Positions 23,408 through 38,400 of a DNA stretch of 64,000 bases are shown here, one piece after another. The DNA comes from Umbelopsis ramanniana AG. Taxonomy: Eukaryota > Mucoromycota > Umbelopsidomycetes > Umbelopsidales > Umbelopsidaceae. Under the pieces are notes generated by a model. It saw nothing but the letters and a program-made list of their open reading frames with translations. It was not told the DNA's origin and did no database searches. The position numbers and the translations under genes were made by a program. Each line of letters opens with the position of its first letter. Position 1 is the first letter of the stretch. The DNA lies in the NCBI RefSeq assembly GCF_025399195.1, contig NW_026252090.1, positions 586,118-650,117 of the forward strand, given 5' to 3'.

Positions 23408-24398
23408 ATGGAAAATTTGGCTCGACAACCCCGCAGGCTCGACAGGGTAGCCTTCCGGGAGATCGCCTCACCAACTGTGACTATATCCCTGAGAAGAAAG
23501 GACGGTGAGACGCAACGTTGGAATACATACAACTGCAGCGCATGTTTACGGCCTGTATACCATCCAGAATTTGATTGGCTTAAGCGCGTTATAGTGTGGA
23601 AGCACTGTCCTGCATTTGGTCACGGTTTAGAATCCTTATATACAGGCACTTTTAGAACTGCCACTCAGTTTGAGGCTGACGATCAGACTGTGACTGAAGC
23701 GCGTGGTCCCAAAATTAGCCCTTTCAAAATACTGATGCACTTGCACTGTTTTGAGCAACTCATCAAAAACCTCGCTAATGAACCCAAGACATTGGAATTA
23801 GCAACCTACCTTCAAGTCCTACTATCCCAAACAGCTGATTTGATTACAGAATCAACAGTCAAAAAGGCTATGGCCACAAAGCTTGGTCTGATGTTAAAAG
23901 AACGAGCGGAGAATTTACAGTGTCTTCGTATAGATGAGGTAAACGTTGGTATTGTTACTGGTATGACCCTCACAAAGCTAACTAATAATCTTATCTCCTC
24001 TCTGATTGGCTCCAAATGGACGGCATTAGTATGAATTAAATAATCCATACAAGATACCGCAATACGTACGGGAAGGTAGTAGCCAGACCAACATGATCCA
24101 TTATGGGTCTTGTGGCCAGCTTTCGCGGCTACCGGCAGAAATTTTGGATTGTGTCATGGATTTCCTATCTCCACTGGAATTTATGAACCTCAGAAGCACA
24201 TGCACTAGATTACGACATTTTCCTTCGCCGACACGATGTTGGAGACGTATGCTTGCCAGTCGATATCCCAATTTTGAATGGGATGGGATTAGAGATTGGA
24301 AATATGTGTATGAACACCGCTCGGACGAAGAAATGCGGAACGTTTCTAGAGCACTGAGCCAAGTCGATCAAATCTCCAAATGGATAGGACGGAGTTGA
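23408..24398 (+). CDS. Unrecognised protein probably spliced to a C-terminal F-box
   Basis: One open frame (23408-24034) encodes 208 residues with a CSAC zinc-like pair near residue 44 and otherwise helical sequence I do not recognise. A second frame begins at ATG 24093 (101 residues) with a clear F-box: LSRLPAEILDCVMDFLSPLE then CTRLRHF and a WRRMLASRYP follow-on. The two are joined cleanly by a possible 58-base intron at 24029-24086 (GTATGA...CCAG), giving one protein of 310 residues. Without splicing they would be two tandem genes 58 bases apart. I favour the spliced form because such spacing leaves no room for a promoter. The F-box would connect the protein to Skp1-Cul1 ubiquitin ligases. 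The N-terminal part would then be a substrate-facing or regulatory region, which is inference. Confidence 0.55.
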
Positions 24399-24722
24399 GC
24401 AGCGAAAAAAGCGCATAATTTTTGGAGTGCTTGCATGTTCCGAAATTCAAAGCCAGACGTGCACCATATAAAAAGAACGTACCGCCGTTCTGTAACAAAG
24501 GTTTTTGCTATTCGAGCACTTTTTATTACTTTATTACTTTGCTCTTAACTTTTCAACGGGTTTTATCCTCTATAAAACGTTGTACCCTTCCATTTTCCTA
24601 CACTGAATGATTAAAGGATTTACAGCCTTCCTTCTTCAAATTTTCGTATCCCAAAGCTGACTTTTGCTATACGACCAACACTACTTTTATATATACACAC
24701 CATAGACATACAGTAACGTTTG
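24399..24722. other. Intergenic: F-box gene 3' flank / antiporter promoter
   Basis: About 320 AT-rich bases. Nothing beyond likely 3' end and promoter sequence was recognised. Confidence 0.45.
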
Positions 24723-26809
24723 ATGGTGAACCAAGTATCACTCACCTGCGCTATTCTTGGCGGGTTTATCGTCATATATGGCCTTGTATCTGGATTTGTC
24801 AAGCAGCGATTATATCTCTCTGAAGCTTGTAGGCTATCATTTACACCTTTATGTTGATCAATTCAGGAGCATTTATTTACTTCAAGTTATTAGTCATTGC
24901 TACTGCTGTTGGGATTGCGTTTGGACCTCTCGGAGCCAATTGGTTTTCCCCCGATTCTTTCGGTAATGAGGAAGCTATCACCAGAGAATTTGCACGTCTT
25001 GTCATTGCCATCCAAGTTATGGCTGCCGGAGTGGCACTTCCAAAAGCTTACCTGTGGAAAGAGATTCGTAGCTTGATGATCTTACTCATCCCAGGAATGA
25101 TATGGATGTGGCTATCAAGCTCACTGCTGGTTTGGTGGCTAATTCCGGGGCTTAATTTTGTAAGTCAGAGTGTGCCGGGGTAACCTTATCAACGGCAGAA
25201 TTATCATTCTCATTCATTCTTTTCATATAGCTGGAATCTTTGATGATTGCGTCCTGCTTTACGCCAACTGATCCTGTAAGTCTCGTGCAATTGGATGAAA
25301 CTTCGCACTTGGAAAATATGGAACTCATTGTCGTTCTTTTTTCCATTTTTCGTGACGGTGTCTCTTTCTTTTTGGCTGGATTTGAAAACGGAAAATTTAG
25401 GTGTTGGCCAGTTCCATTGTTCAAGGTCATTTCGCAGAACAACACGTACCTTTTCACATTAGAAACCTTATTCTCGCTGAGAGTGGAGCAAATGATGGCC
25501 TCGGATACCCATTTCTATTTTTAGCCGTCTACCTACTGCAAATGCCCACCGGCCAGGCTATAGGGAAATGGTTTTACTGGATTTTAGCTTTTCAGATCCT
25601 GCTCTCCACTGTCATTGGATTTGTCGTCGGTTTCATTGCTCGCAAAGCTCTCAAATTCGCTGAACAGAAAGAAATGATTGATAAAGAATCATTCCTTGTT
25701 TATGCTGTTGCTCTTGCGGTAAGTGAATGTAGAAGGATGTTCAAAAGTTCTCTGACATCATACTAAACAAGTTCATTTCAAAATGACAGCTGTTTCTCAC
25801 AGGAACCGTCTCTATTATTGGAAGTGATGATCTACTAGCGTGCTTCATTGCTGGTAATTCCTTTACTTGGGATGATTGGTTCCGCAAAGAAACCGAAAAT
25901 GCCCATATGGCCGAAGTAGTGGATGTGTTACTCAACTTGTCAATGTTTGTGTATATTGGTGCAACAGTAGTAAGTTGTCAACTTCCTTACCAACATGTTT
26001 AGTATAGACAAACGTAAAACTAACATCTATAATTATCCTAGCCATGGAATTCTTTCACTGACTCTGCCTTATCATTGTCGTTATGGCGGCTGTTTGTACT
26101 CGCGATCTTAGTGCTTCTATTGAGACGTCTTCCCATCGTTCTTGCAACCTACAAATTTGCACCGGCAATTCATAATTTCCGAGAAGCTCTCTTCACTGGA
26201 TGGTTTGGTCCTATTGGTGTTGGTGCACTTTTCTATTATACCGTAGCTATTGAACAGTTTACTGAGGATGGCCCAGATGCCCACGCAAGAAGTGTAGTGA
26301 AACCAATCGTGTACTTCATGATCTTAGCATCCGTACTGGTTCATGGCAATACCATTCCCATGTTCTACTTGGGATCATTTGCAACTCGCACTCTCACCCG
26401 CACCAGCTTTTCCAGCTCTGGTACAAATTCAGTATCTCGCCTTCCAAAACTTGCGTTCGGAACAGATATTTTCTCGCGACATAGCAAGGATAAACACAAT
26501 GTATCGGCAACCCGAGACGGTGTAGCGATTACCCGGGATGCTAACGATGTTCCACTCGATGTATCACACCCACCCAAGCAAACTGCTATCACCATTATCA
26601 CTCCTGATAACATACGAACCAAGCCGAACATGACGCACAGCGAATCGGCTCCCAGCTTTAGTGGTGGCATGGTGGCGCAGAATAAGAACGCCGAAGGTTC
26701 TTCGTCTCGACTTGTTACTGAGCAATCCAATCGCGAAGAAAATCTGCATGCCGGGTTGGCTGATAGCCCTGCTCGAAATTCCAGTGAGAGTTTAGACGAC
26801 ATCATATAA
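24723..26809 (+). CDS. Plasma-membrane Na+/H+ antiporter (CPA1, Nha1/Sod2 type)
   Basis: Six exons, 24723-24828, 24894-25159, 25231-25275, 25401-25718, 25790-25969 and 26042-26809, encode 560 residues. About 12 transmembrane segments occupy the first 430 residues. Family motifs include VSGFVKQRLYLSEA near the start, IAFGPLGANWF, ASCFTPTDPVLASS (the cation-binding unwound helix) and LAESGANDGLGYPF (conserved Asp). The hydrophilic C-terminal tail is about 140 residues, rich in Ser/Thr, and shorter than the very long tail of S. cerevisiae Nha1, closer to S. pombe Sod2. The protein exports Na+ (and perhaps K+ or Li+) in exchange for protons. Exon 3 is 45 bases. Its 3' end converges with the beta-tubulin gene. 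Confidence 0.93.
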
Positions 26810-27231
26810 TTCACATTTGAATCTATCATTTATCTGTTTCTCATATATCCTACATTTTTTTTCGTGTATCACATTGTATTTGTACTTTAACTGTTAACCA
26901 TTTCCATACAAGATAAAAACTTTTGTCATTACATCGTACCCCATCATCGAACGCTTAGTACGAAACATTTGTCAAACCTAGCTTCGTGGCTTTAGTATAA
27001 GCGCCACTGTTGATGAAGTCTCAACTTAAGCACGTTGTGTTTTTGCGCAATGACCTTCCACTGCACGTTCGTACATCGTTCTCAGTCATTCGTTGACGGC
27101 CATTTTTGTTCTCGAGAAAATCCCGTGGTTTTATTTTCCTCCAAGCTCAATTAACGACTAAAGTAAAAATCACGATATTAGATATGCGCTTACATTTTAC
27201 TAAAACTATTAACAACTAATATCACATTAGA
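26810..27231. other. Convergent spacer, antiporter / beta-tubulin 3' ends
   Basis: About 420 bases between two convergent stop codons. It contains T-rich sequence at 26852-26862 and A-rich sequence at 27160-27185, consistent with 3' end formation on both strands. No gene was recognised. Confidence 0.5.
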
Positions 27232-29119
27232 TCATTCCATTTGTTGGTGCATCTGCTCCTCCTCCATCTCGTAGTCGCCATCCATTTCCAGATCACCTTC
27301 GGCTACATCTTCCACAGATGCTTCTTGATACTGTTGGTATTCAGCTATCAGATCCTGCATATTGGACTCAGCTGAATAACAACATTTGAGTTATCTTAAA
27401 ACATGTGCATATAAAGAAAAACCACTCATGACATAACATACCTTCTGTAAATTCCATTTCATCCATACCCTCATCAGTATACCAGTGCAGATAGGCTTTT
27501 CTCCTAAACATTGGAGTGAATTTCTGGTTGGCGCGCTTAAATAGAGATTGAATGGAGGTGCTGTTGCCAATGAATGTAGCAGATTGGTTCGTGCCAGCAG
27601 GAGGAACGTCACAAAGACTGGTCTTCACGCCATTAGGAATCCATTCAACAAACCAGCTTGAATTCTTTTGCTGGACCTGTTGCATGGTTGTTTCAACTTC
27701 TTTGGAAGATATGTTACTGCCGCGAAAAATGGTAGCGGCTGTCAAATATCTACCGTCATGAGAGTCGAAGAGTGTCATCATGTTTCTTTTATCAAACATT
27801 TGCGTTGTTAAATCGCGAACGGATTGTGCTGAATATTTCGAAGAAGCAAGTGCTACAAGTGGTGCAACACCGACCATGAAGAAATGCAGGCGTGGAAAAG
27901 GTACTGCAACCAACGAGAGTCAATATTTCTTTTTGGTAAAATTGCATGCTTGGAAGTGGTGAAAGATTAAAATGTATGACAATTTTATACTAGGTGAGAA
28001 CTTACCCATATTGACGCAGAGTTTGCGCAAGTCAGCATTCAACTGACCAGGAAATCTCAGTGAGGTGGAGACTCCAGACATAACAGTAGCAATCAACTTG
28101 TTAAGATCATTGTAGTCAGGAGTTTTGATCTTGAGAGTGTTTTGGCAGATAGAGTACAAGGCTTCGTTATCAAAGCAGAATGTGGCATCACAGTTTTCCA
28201 CAAGCTGATGTACTGTCAAGGTCTCATTGTATGGTTCCACAACAGTATCAGATAGTTTCGCGGATGGGAAGACAGAGTAGGTGCTGAGCATACGATCTGG
28301 ATATTCCTCGCGAATCTTAGACAATAAAAGTGAGCCTAGGCCAGAGCCAGTACCACCACCAAGGGAATGAACAAGTTGAAAGCCTTGAAGGCAATCAGCA
28401 CTTTCAGCTTGCTTACGAACAACATCCAGAATGGGCTCGATAAGTTCAGCACCTTCAGTGTAGAAACCTTTCGCCCAAGAATTACCAGCTCCAGAATTCG
28501 CGTTGATGAAACTCTCAGGGTGAAATAAATGGGCTAGTCTACTGGAGCGGATAGCATTCATTGTTTGAGGCTCTAAGTCCACCAGAACAGCTCTGGCGGA
28601 AGTGGAAAATCAAGATCAGCACGCAAGACTTCTTCTTATTTCCAAAGATAAACTGCATGTTTACCTCGGTACATAATTTCCCGATTGACCTTCGTTATAA
28701 TAGACGTCAATGCGCGCTAGTTCTTCAGGATTGTGTCCTACATGTACTCCGTTCTCATCGATTCCTGTAATAGGAAATGCGGTTGGTTACCTCCCTATTA
28801 GTCGCTGGTTGTCATTTTGATACATATTCAACAAAATACATACCGTGCTCCTGACTAATGGTTTCCCAAAATTTGCTACCGATCTGTATTGTTTAATAGT
28901 GTGTACAGTGATTCAACATGATTGAATAAGTAAAAATTGAACTCCGACAGCATTGACAGCCTACGTTTGACAGACCGAGCATTCAGAGATCCGTCAGAGT
29001 ACCAACCTGATTACCACATTGACCTATGACCAGGAAGATTTAGTCACGTATCATTGAAAAATAAAGACGCTGAAAGAATTTCATGCATTACCAACTTGCA
29101 AATGAATGATTTCTCTCAT
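27232..29119 (-). CDS. TUB2: Beta-tubulin, divergent isotype
   Basis: Seven exons, 29119-29092, 29023-29007, 28883-28844, 28764-28665, 28592-28006, 27903-27442 and 27371-27232, encode 457 residues. MREI at the start (autoregulation motif), GGGTGSG (GTP loop, residues 140-146) and [15 protein letters not shown] are present. The protein differs at many sites from canonical fungal beta-tubulin. Tyr occupies 167 (STYSVFP) and Ala occupies 198 (NCDATF), while Phe200 is kept. The acidic C-terminal tail is long and ends [10 protein letters not shown] rather than the usual Glu/Gly run. Exon 2 is a 17-base microexon encoding QCGNQ. Mucoralean fungi often carry several tubulin paralogues; this one looks like a non-major isotype. 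It polymerises with alpha-tubulin into microtubules. Confidence 0.95.
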
Positions 29120-29714
29120 TATGAGTTTCGTAGGCGAACAGTAAGAAACAATGCAAAAAGCATGACAGCGATTTTCAGAACAAAATTGCGTAGAATTCAG
29201 ACTCAGTTGAATTCAGTAAAACACTTAAGGTTTTTACTAAAATACTGTTGTACGTACGGTATGGTACACATGTCTATATGAAAAGAAACAATCTACTTAA
29301 GTCAGCAAAAATCAGCTGAACATATTTTCCAATGAAGAAGCGAATCGTAATAGCCCAGTCAAGACAAGGTGCTATGCTTGGCCATAGGTTTCATATTCAA
29401 CGCCATACTGAACAACAATAAAAAATTTGAGCCAAATGCGGAGGTTTCACATCTCAAGGCTTCTGAGCGCAACCTTGACCTGCTGGGCCAGATGTATGTC
29501 CAGCTTTCATAATGCAAAACAGTGTGGATGTCAAGAACGATGTCTAAGGTATATATTGAATAATGTAAAAGCATAATTGATTTGAGTAGGGTGTAGCTGA
29601 TACTGTGACATAGTATAGATATTATAAAAAAGTTGAAAACCAAAGCGTATGTACAGAATGAAAAGACTATTCGAGAGCTATATAATCATTCGAGAGAATC
29701 ATGACGGATTGCAT
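29120..29714. other. Intergenic: beta-tubulin upstream
   Basis: About 595 AT-rich bases between the tubulin start and the stop of the isomerase gene. A 94-codon minus open frame (29643-29359) has no domain and is rejected. It must hold the tubulin promoter. Confidence 0.45.
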
Positions 29715-30830
29715 CTATAACATCCCTTCCAGATCTTTTCTGGTGATGACACCTCGCCAACGATTACATTTGTCGACAACGGGTAATATTGATAGATTTC
29801 CCTCTCCATCGTTGCTTTCAATAAGTGCCAGTGCTTCGGATGCTAGTTGGTCGCTATTGCATGTAACGGGTTGTACAGACATAACATCGCGAGCATGTAT
29901 TTCAAAAATGCGTTCACGAAATGCCAGTGCTCGACGGATGTCACCTGTTGTAATCACTCCAAGAATTTTGCATTGGTCGGCAGTCTGCTTGGGTTCCAAA
30001 AGAGCTCGTTCCAGACTCCCTTCATTCATAATATCTTCGCCAGTCAGAGGCGGAGTGGCCGGCGGAGTCATTGGTTCCATGACAATAACTCCGCGACCTT
30101 TTGGTTTCTTGGTCATCTCTGTGATAACGACATCCAGCGGAGCAGTGGCTTCGACCGTTGCAACTTGACTAGGCTTGATCATTACATCCTTCACTTTGAG
30201 TAATAGCCTTCTTCCCAACGAGCCTCCCGGATGATTAAGTGCAAAATCGTCTTTTTGAAATTTCTCTAGTTGAGCTAGAGATAGGGCAAGCGCATCCCCG
30301 AGTGCCAAGGCCAGTGTTGTCGACGAAGTTGGTGCAGGTAATTCTGAAGATGCCTCGCCTTTGACATAGCCATCTATCCAGGCATTACACTCTTTGGCCA
30401 GATTGCTCTTTGAATTTCCACCCAAACCAATGATGGGTACATTTCGATGTCGTAAACTAGGTATGATATTGAGTAATTCGTCTGTGTTTCCAGAATAGCT
30501 TAATGCTAGCACGCAGTCGTTAGATTGTATCAATCCCAAGTCTCCGTGTAATGCTTCGATTGGATGCAAAAACACAGCGCAACTTCCGGTTGATTGTAGT
30601 GTTGCGACTATCTTCTCTCCAATCTTTCCCGATTTCCCTACTCCAGTGACTACAACTTTACCACCGCTGTTAAGAGACTGACGTATGTAGTACAGGGCTG
30701 TGTTGTATCCGTCCCTAGCTGTTGAGTCTTGAACATCCAAACGATTAGCTGCTTCCAATAAGGCCTGTGCTTCAGCTCTGAGTACCCGAGATGCCTCGGG
30801 GGCCATTTCCTCCAATTTGAATATATTCAT
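29715..30830 (-). CDS. Arabinose-5-phosphate isomerase-like SIS + CBS protein (KpsF/GutQ)
   Basis: A single uninterrupted frame of 371 residues from ATG 30830. The frame continues 8 codons upstream but with only GTG as a possible start. The N-terminal SIS domain contains VVVTGVGKSGKIGEKI and SYSGNTDELLNIIP, with FLHPIEALHGDLG between them, the KpsF/GutQ/KdsD pattern. Two CBS motifs follow (KVKDVMIKPSQVATVEA; DVMSVQPV then VITRKDLEGML), with a 40-residue insertion rich in Pro/Thr within the first CBS pair. Bacterial members interconvert ribulose-5-P and arabinose-5-P for Kdo synthesis. Fungi make no Kdo, so the substrate here is uncertain. The lack of introns in an intron-rich neighbourhood supports an origin by transfer from bacteria or a retro-copied gene. 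Confidence 0.92.
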   Translation of the reverse strand: MNIFKLEEMAPEASRVLRAEAQALLEAANRLDVQDSTARDGYNTALYYIRQSLNSGGKVVVTGVGKSGKIGEKIVATLQSTGSCAVFLHPIEALHGDLGLIQSNDCVLALSYSGNTDELLNIIPSLRHRNVPIIGLGGNSKSNLAKECNAWIDGYVKGEASSELPAPTSSTTLALALGDALALSLAQLEKFQKDDFALNHPGGSLGRRLLLKVKDVMIKPSQVATVEATAPLDVVITEMTKKPKGRGVIVMEPMTPPATPPLTGEDIMNEGSLERALLEPKQTADQCKILGVITTGDIRRALAFRERIFEIHARDVMSVQPVTCNSDQLASEALALIESNDGEGNLSILPVVDKCNRWRGVITRKDLEGML

Positions 30831-31483
30831 AGCCTTGAATTGTTGCTGTACCACTCAGGTGATGTAAAAAGAGAAAGCAAACTGAGATAGAAGGTGAAGT
30901 TGAGAAGAGAAAGAACGATTGAAGCCAGGGCCTTTTCATGTGTGTATCATTTTAAGCGGTCGATGCGGAGTCATGATTCTGCAATTAAAGAAAAAAAAAA
31001 AATATCGAAAATAAAATCTGGCAGTCATAGGCGCACTAATTTGATTTTCAGCTTTGTGAGCTCCCAACATACACAATATCTATTAATGACGCGATATCGC
31101 TTTGAAAATCGCCATTGTTCGTGTTACTAAAATTTGGAAGGGAAACGTTATTTTCAAAGAGATTTTGATGATATAGACATTCCTTTTGTTACGTACAAAT
31201 GAGTTTATAATTTTTTTCGATGAATTGGCAAAGCGGGCCGATTCAATCGGGAAGTGCCATCATACAAAGGTATTTGAAACATTATAAATTGTTTCATGTG
31301 TAAACAACGTCGACAACGCTCGATTGTTGGGATTTACATGAAATTGGGAGAGACGTATGTATGTTATTGTTATTGTTATCTACCAGAACCATCGGTATGC
31401 AATCGTCCGTATTCGCCTGCCAATAAATAATTTATCCGTGGCTCTCACCCAATACGATCAGCCCTTTTTTAACCGATCATCGT
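30831..31483. other. Intergenic: isomerase upstream / AFG2 3' flank
   Basis: About 650 bases, AT-rich, with an A13 run near 30988. No gene was recognised. Confidence 0.45.
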
Positions 31484-34737
<3,254 letters not shown>

Positions 34738-35482
34738 TTATGTTCAGGATTGGGCAATATATCGTACTAACGCTGATTTTTGACGGCTACTTTTTTTTTC
34801 AAGGCTTACAGTAACGTGGAGATTGAATCTTTCTTATGACAGTCTTCAGCAAATGTAAGAACACACCTTACTCTTTCAAGACTACCTGTAAAGTCTGTTC
34901 CCTTATAAACGGAGATACCACAATTGTATTGAAATAGCATACTCAATTAGTGATGCATCGCTATATGAATGCCGATACTGTCTTGTCGGGGACGCTTCGT
35001 ACAAAGAAGGTTTCCCCACATACTGTAAAACATGACCATAGGTATGCACCGACAATTCCATTTAAACGTCACTCGAATCCGTCACGTTAAGCGTTTCACA
35101 GCTGTACTTCGTCAATTGTTTAATATGAGGTTAAAGTAGATATTTGGTATAAATTAAATAAATAAAAAAGTTTCTATGAGAGGGACAAGGAGTCGTTGGG
35201 CATCCTTGCAACTGATTCAATCGCAGCACAGTCACACGTGTGGGCTTTGGCTGCAGAGACAAAATCCTGAAACCTTTATTCAGCCTGACGAAGTTACAAT
35301 TCATTATCCTCTTTTTACGTCCAGTTCATACCAATCGGCACAAACGTATTCGAGTCAGTGCCAATCTTGAATAAAAAAGGTGGACGGAATAACTGAGACA
35401 ATCCTCGTCATATTCAAGCCATAGACTGCTCAGCCTCGATTAGTTACCAGCCCTCGAATCTGTAGCTAAACGAAGGCTACAG
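34738..35482. promoter_or_regulatory. Divergent promoter region, AFG2 / YAK1
   Basis: About 745 bases separate two divergent genes. AT-rich, with a T9 run near 34790 and an A/T block at 35145-35170. No gene or defined regulatory site was recognised. Confidence 0.4.
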
Positions 35483-38400
35483 ATGAGTTCAATACCCCAA
35501 TACACACAAGCAACTTATAACCACCTGACTATTGACACTTCTAAAACCGCAACGCAAGCGCGATTACCACCATCGCCGCAATTCTCAGTTCAGCAGCGTC
35601 AGAGTCAAGACACAAACTATGTAGGAATAACTATAAGCGAGGATCCCCCGCCAGACTTTGCCCCTTCAAGACATCCATATCATGGTTTTGATGATGGAGA
35701 TAGAGTCAATCATCCAGAAAATAACGTCAGCCGGATAGCCCCGTCATATAAAGGACTTGCTCCAGCCAAAAGACGGCCAGCTAAACGAATATCGGATAGC
35801 TCCATCTACCAATCCAATATCACCATGCCGCCACTGGGTCCACCTTCCATCGCAACAATTCATGAAAAAGGATCTTTAGCACGGCATTCTTCTGCTAAGC
35901 TTCCTTCTATCAATGCCAATCTATCCCATCTACCACCAGCTCCCAAGCTTTCACATTCTGCTACTATATCTGGATACGACAGGCAAGCAAGCAAAGACTT
36001 TAGCCAGCATACCCAGTCACCTCAATCAAAAACAAGCGCATTCATACCATCTCCTCCCACACAATCAACGTCCTCTAATCATGTTGGCTCGCCTTCTTCT
36101 GCCTCCTCTCTTTCGCCTTATTCACAGCGTGACTACAATAAATTGAAAGGATATTCAGGCTCAGCGCACTCAGCTCCAGAACGCCAGTACACGCTGGGAT
36201 CCATGCTTAGTCCAGCGCCGTTTGACCTTTTTCAAGACGATCATTGGAAAAGGAAGGACAATAGTGCGTTTAGAATTGTATCATCAAACACACCACGTTC
36301 GAGGGTATCAATGAATCCACCGTTCCGAAGATCAGATCTAAAACCACCATCTGCGCGGCCGAAGGTATTGTCGATTTTCAGATTGTATGGCGTTATGCGC
36401 GGGTTTGGGCAATTGTATGACTAATCTTTCATATAGCCACTGGTTGCCTTGACCACGCAAATTAGTGATGTTTATGAGTCGGCGAACCCAAAGTTCAAAT
36501 ATAACGCATCCAGTCGACCACGACGAGTGCTGACGAAACCTAGCAAGCCAAGCAAAAACGATGGTAACGACAATGAAGATTATGATTATATTCTTTATGT
36601 GAACGATGTTTTAGGATCTGCAGATGGCCACAGGTTTGTATCTTATGCAGAAGTCTGCGGGGTCATTGGCAACGTTAATGATTATTAATGTTATTTCGCA
36701 TTCCTAGCTACCTCATTTTGGACGTTTTGGGAGCTGGTACTTTTGGTCAAGTTGTGAAATGTCAGAACACCAAAACAAACGAAATTGTTGCTGTCAAAGT
36801 TGTTAAGAATAAGCAGGCATATTTTAACCAAAGCATGATGGAATTGGCTATTTTGGAAATCGTAAGTCGATATAGGATTAAATGGATACAGTGAATGCGC
36901 GCAGGCTAATGAATGGCCCTCTCTTCACTATGAACGCAGCTCAATGAACGCTATGATAAGATGGACAAACATCATATTTTGCGTCTGAAGGACACCTTTA
37001 TCCACAAAAAGCATCTTTGCTTAGCCTTCGAACTTCTCTCTGTCAATTTATACGAATTGATTAAGCAAAATCATTTTCGTGGACTTTCAACAAATCTTGT
37101 ACGAGTGTTTACCACTCAGCTTTTAGATGCCCTAACCATTCTCAACGAAGCGAAAATCATTCATTGCGACCTTAAACCCGAAAATATTTTGTTAATATCG
37201 TAAGTAACTTGCCACATCCGATCATTAAGCCAACTTTTACTTACGCCGCATCCACCAAACAGACTTGAATCTCCTGCCATCAAGATTATTGATTTTGGTT
37301 CTGCTTGTCATGAAACCCAAACTGTATATACCTACATTCAATCACGTTTTTATAGATCACCAGAAGTATTGGTTGGGCTACCATATTCAAGCTCTATCGA
37401 TATGTGGTCATTGGGATGTATCGCAGCTGAACTTTACCTCGGCCTACCTTTATTCCCTGGAAGTTCAGAATACAACCAAATCTCCAGAATTGTGGAAATG
37501 CTGGGGTAATTGTCAAGACATACGGCAATCCGTTGCGCTTATGAAACATACTAAACTTATTGCTTTTCTATTCAATAGCGTACCACCTAATTACATGATT
37601 GAAATGGGAAAAAATTCAAAGAATTACTTTCACCGGTATACAGATGAATATGGTCAGAAACAGTATCGACTCAAGTCGATTGAAGAATATAGTCTGGAAC
37701 AGAACAAGGACGAGCAACCATCTAAATGCTACTTTACCGGTACGACTCTTCCGGAGATCATCACTTCATACCCAATGCCACGACGTGCTTCTTTCACAGA
37801 CAAAGAGATTGCTAGGGGTAAAGAATAAGCATTTTTTACTAGAAGTTATTATCGTCGTGGATATGTCATCTAACCCGAGTTTCTGACTTTGTTTCAAAAA
37901 AAAAAGAGGAACAGAATAGACTGGCCTTTATTGACTTCTTGAAAGGTCTCTTGAATTTAAATCACTTTGAACGATGGTCTCCTCAGCAAGCAAAACAACA
38001 TCCTTTTATCACTGGGGAACCTTTTCTCGGACCATTTGTGCCTTCCATGATACCAAAAAGTAATCCTGCTACCCCAAGAACATCGTCCAACGAATCATCC
38101 CCTCTTGGCTCGAATTCTTACAAAAGTCCTATTCTTCCTGTTTCTGCCTCATGTCAAAGCCAATCCTCGCAATATGACAGTCCCACTATTCAAGATCGAG
38201 GCGGCCAAATGTTTTTGAACTTGTCGCAATCACCATCACGGCATTCATATCAAGGACTTACCTCTGAAGGAAATCTTTCCAAGAGTATTCCTAAGACTAG
38301 CGCATTAGGCGCACCACCGCTTAATACGTCGTACGTACAAACCGGAAGTTCTATACTGCCACCTACTCAAACCGAGCTGAAAGATCAACAGCATCAACAT

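Noticed and set aside
27189-27232. Reading the beta-tubulin tail further downstream
   Set aside because: The frame stops at TGA 27234-27232; downstream sequence is AT-rich non-coding.
29701-30168. 155-codon plus-strand frame
   Set aside because: Antisense shadow of the SIS-CBS isomerase.
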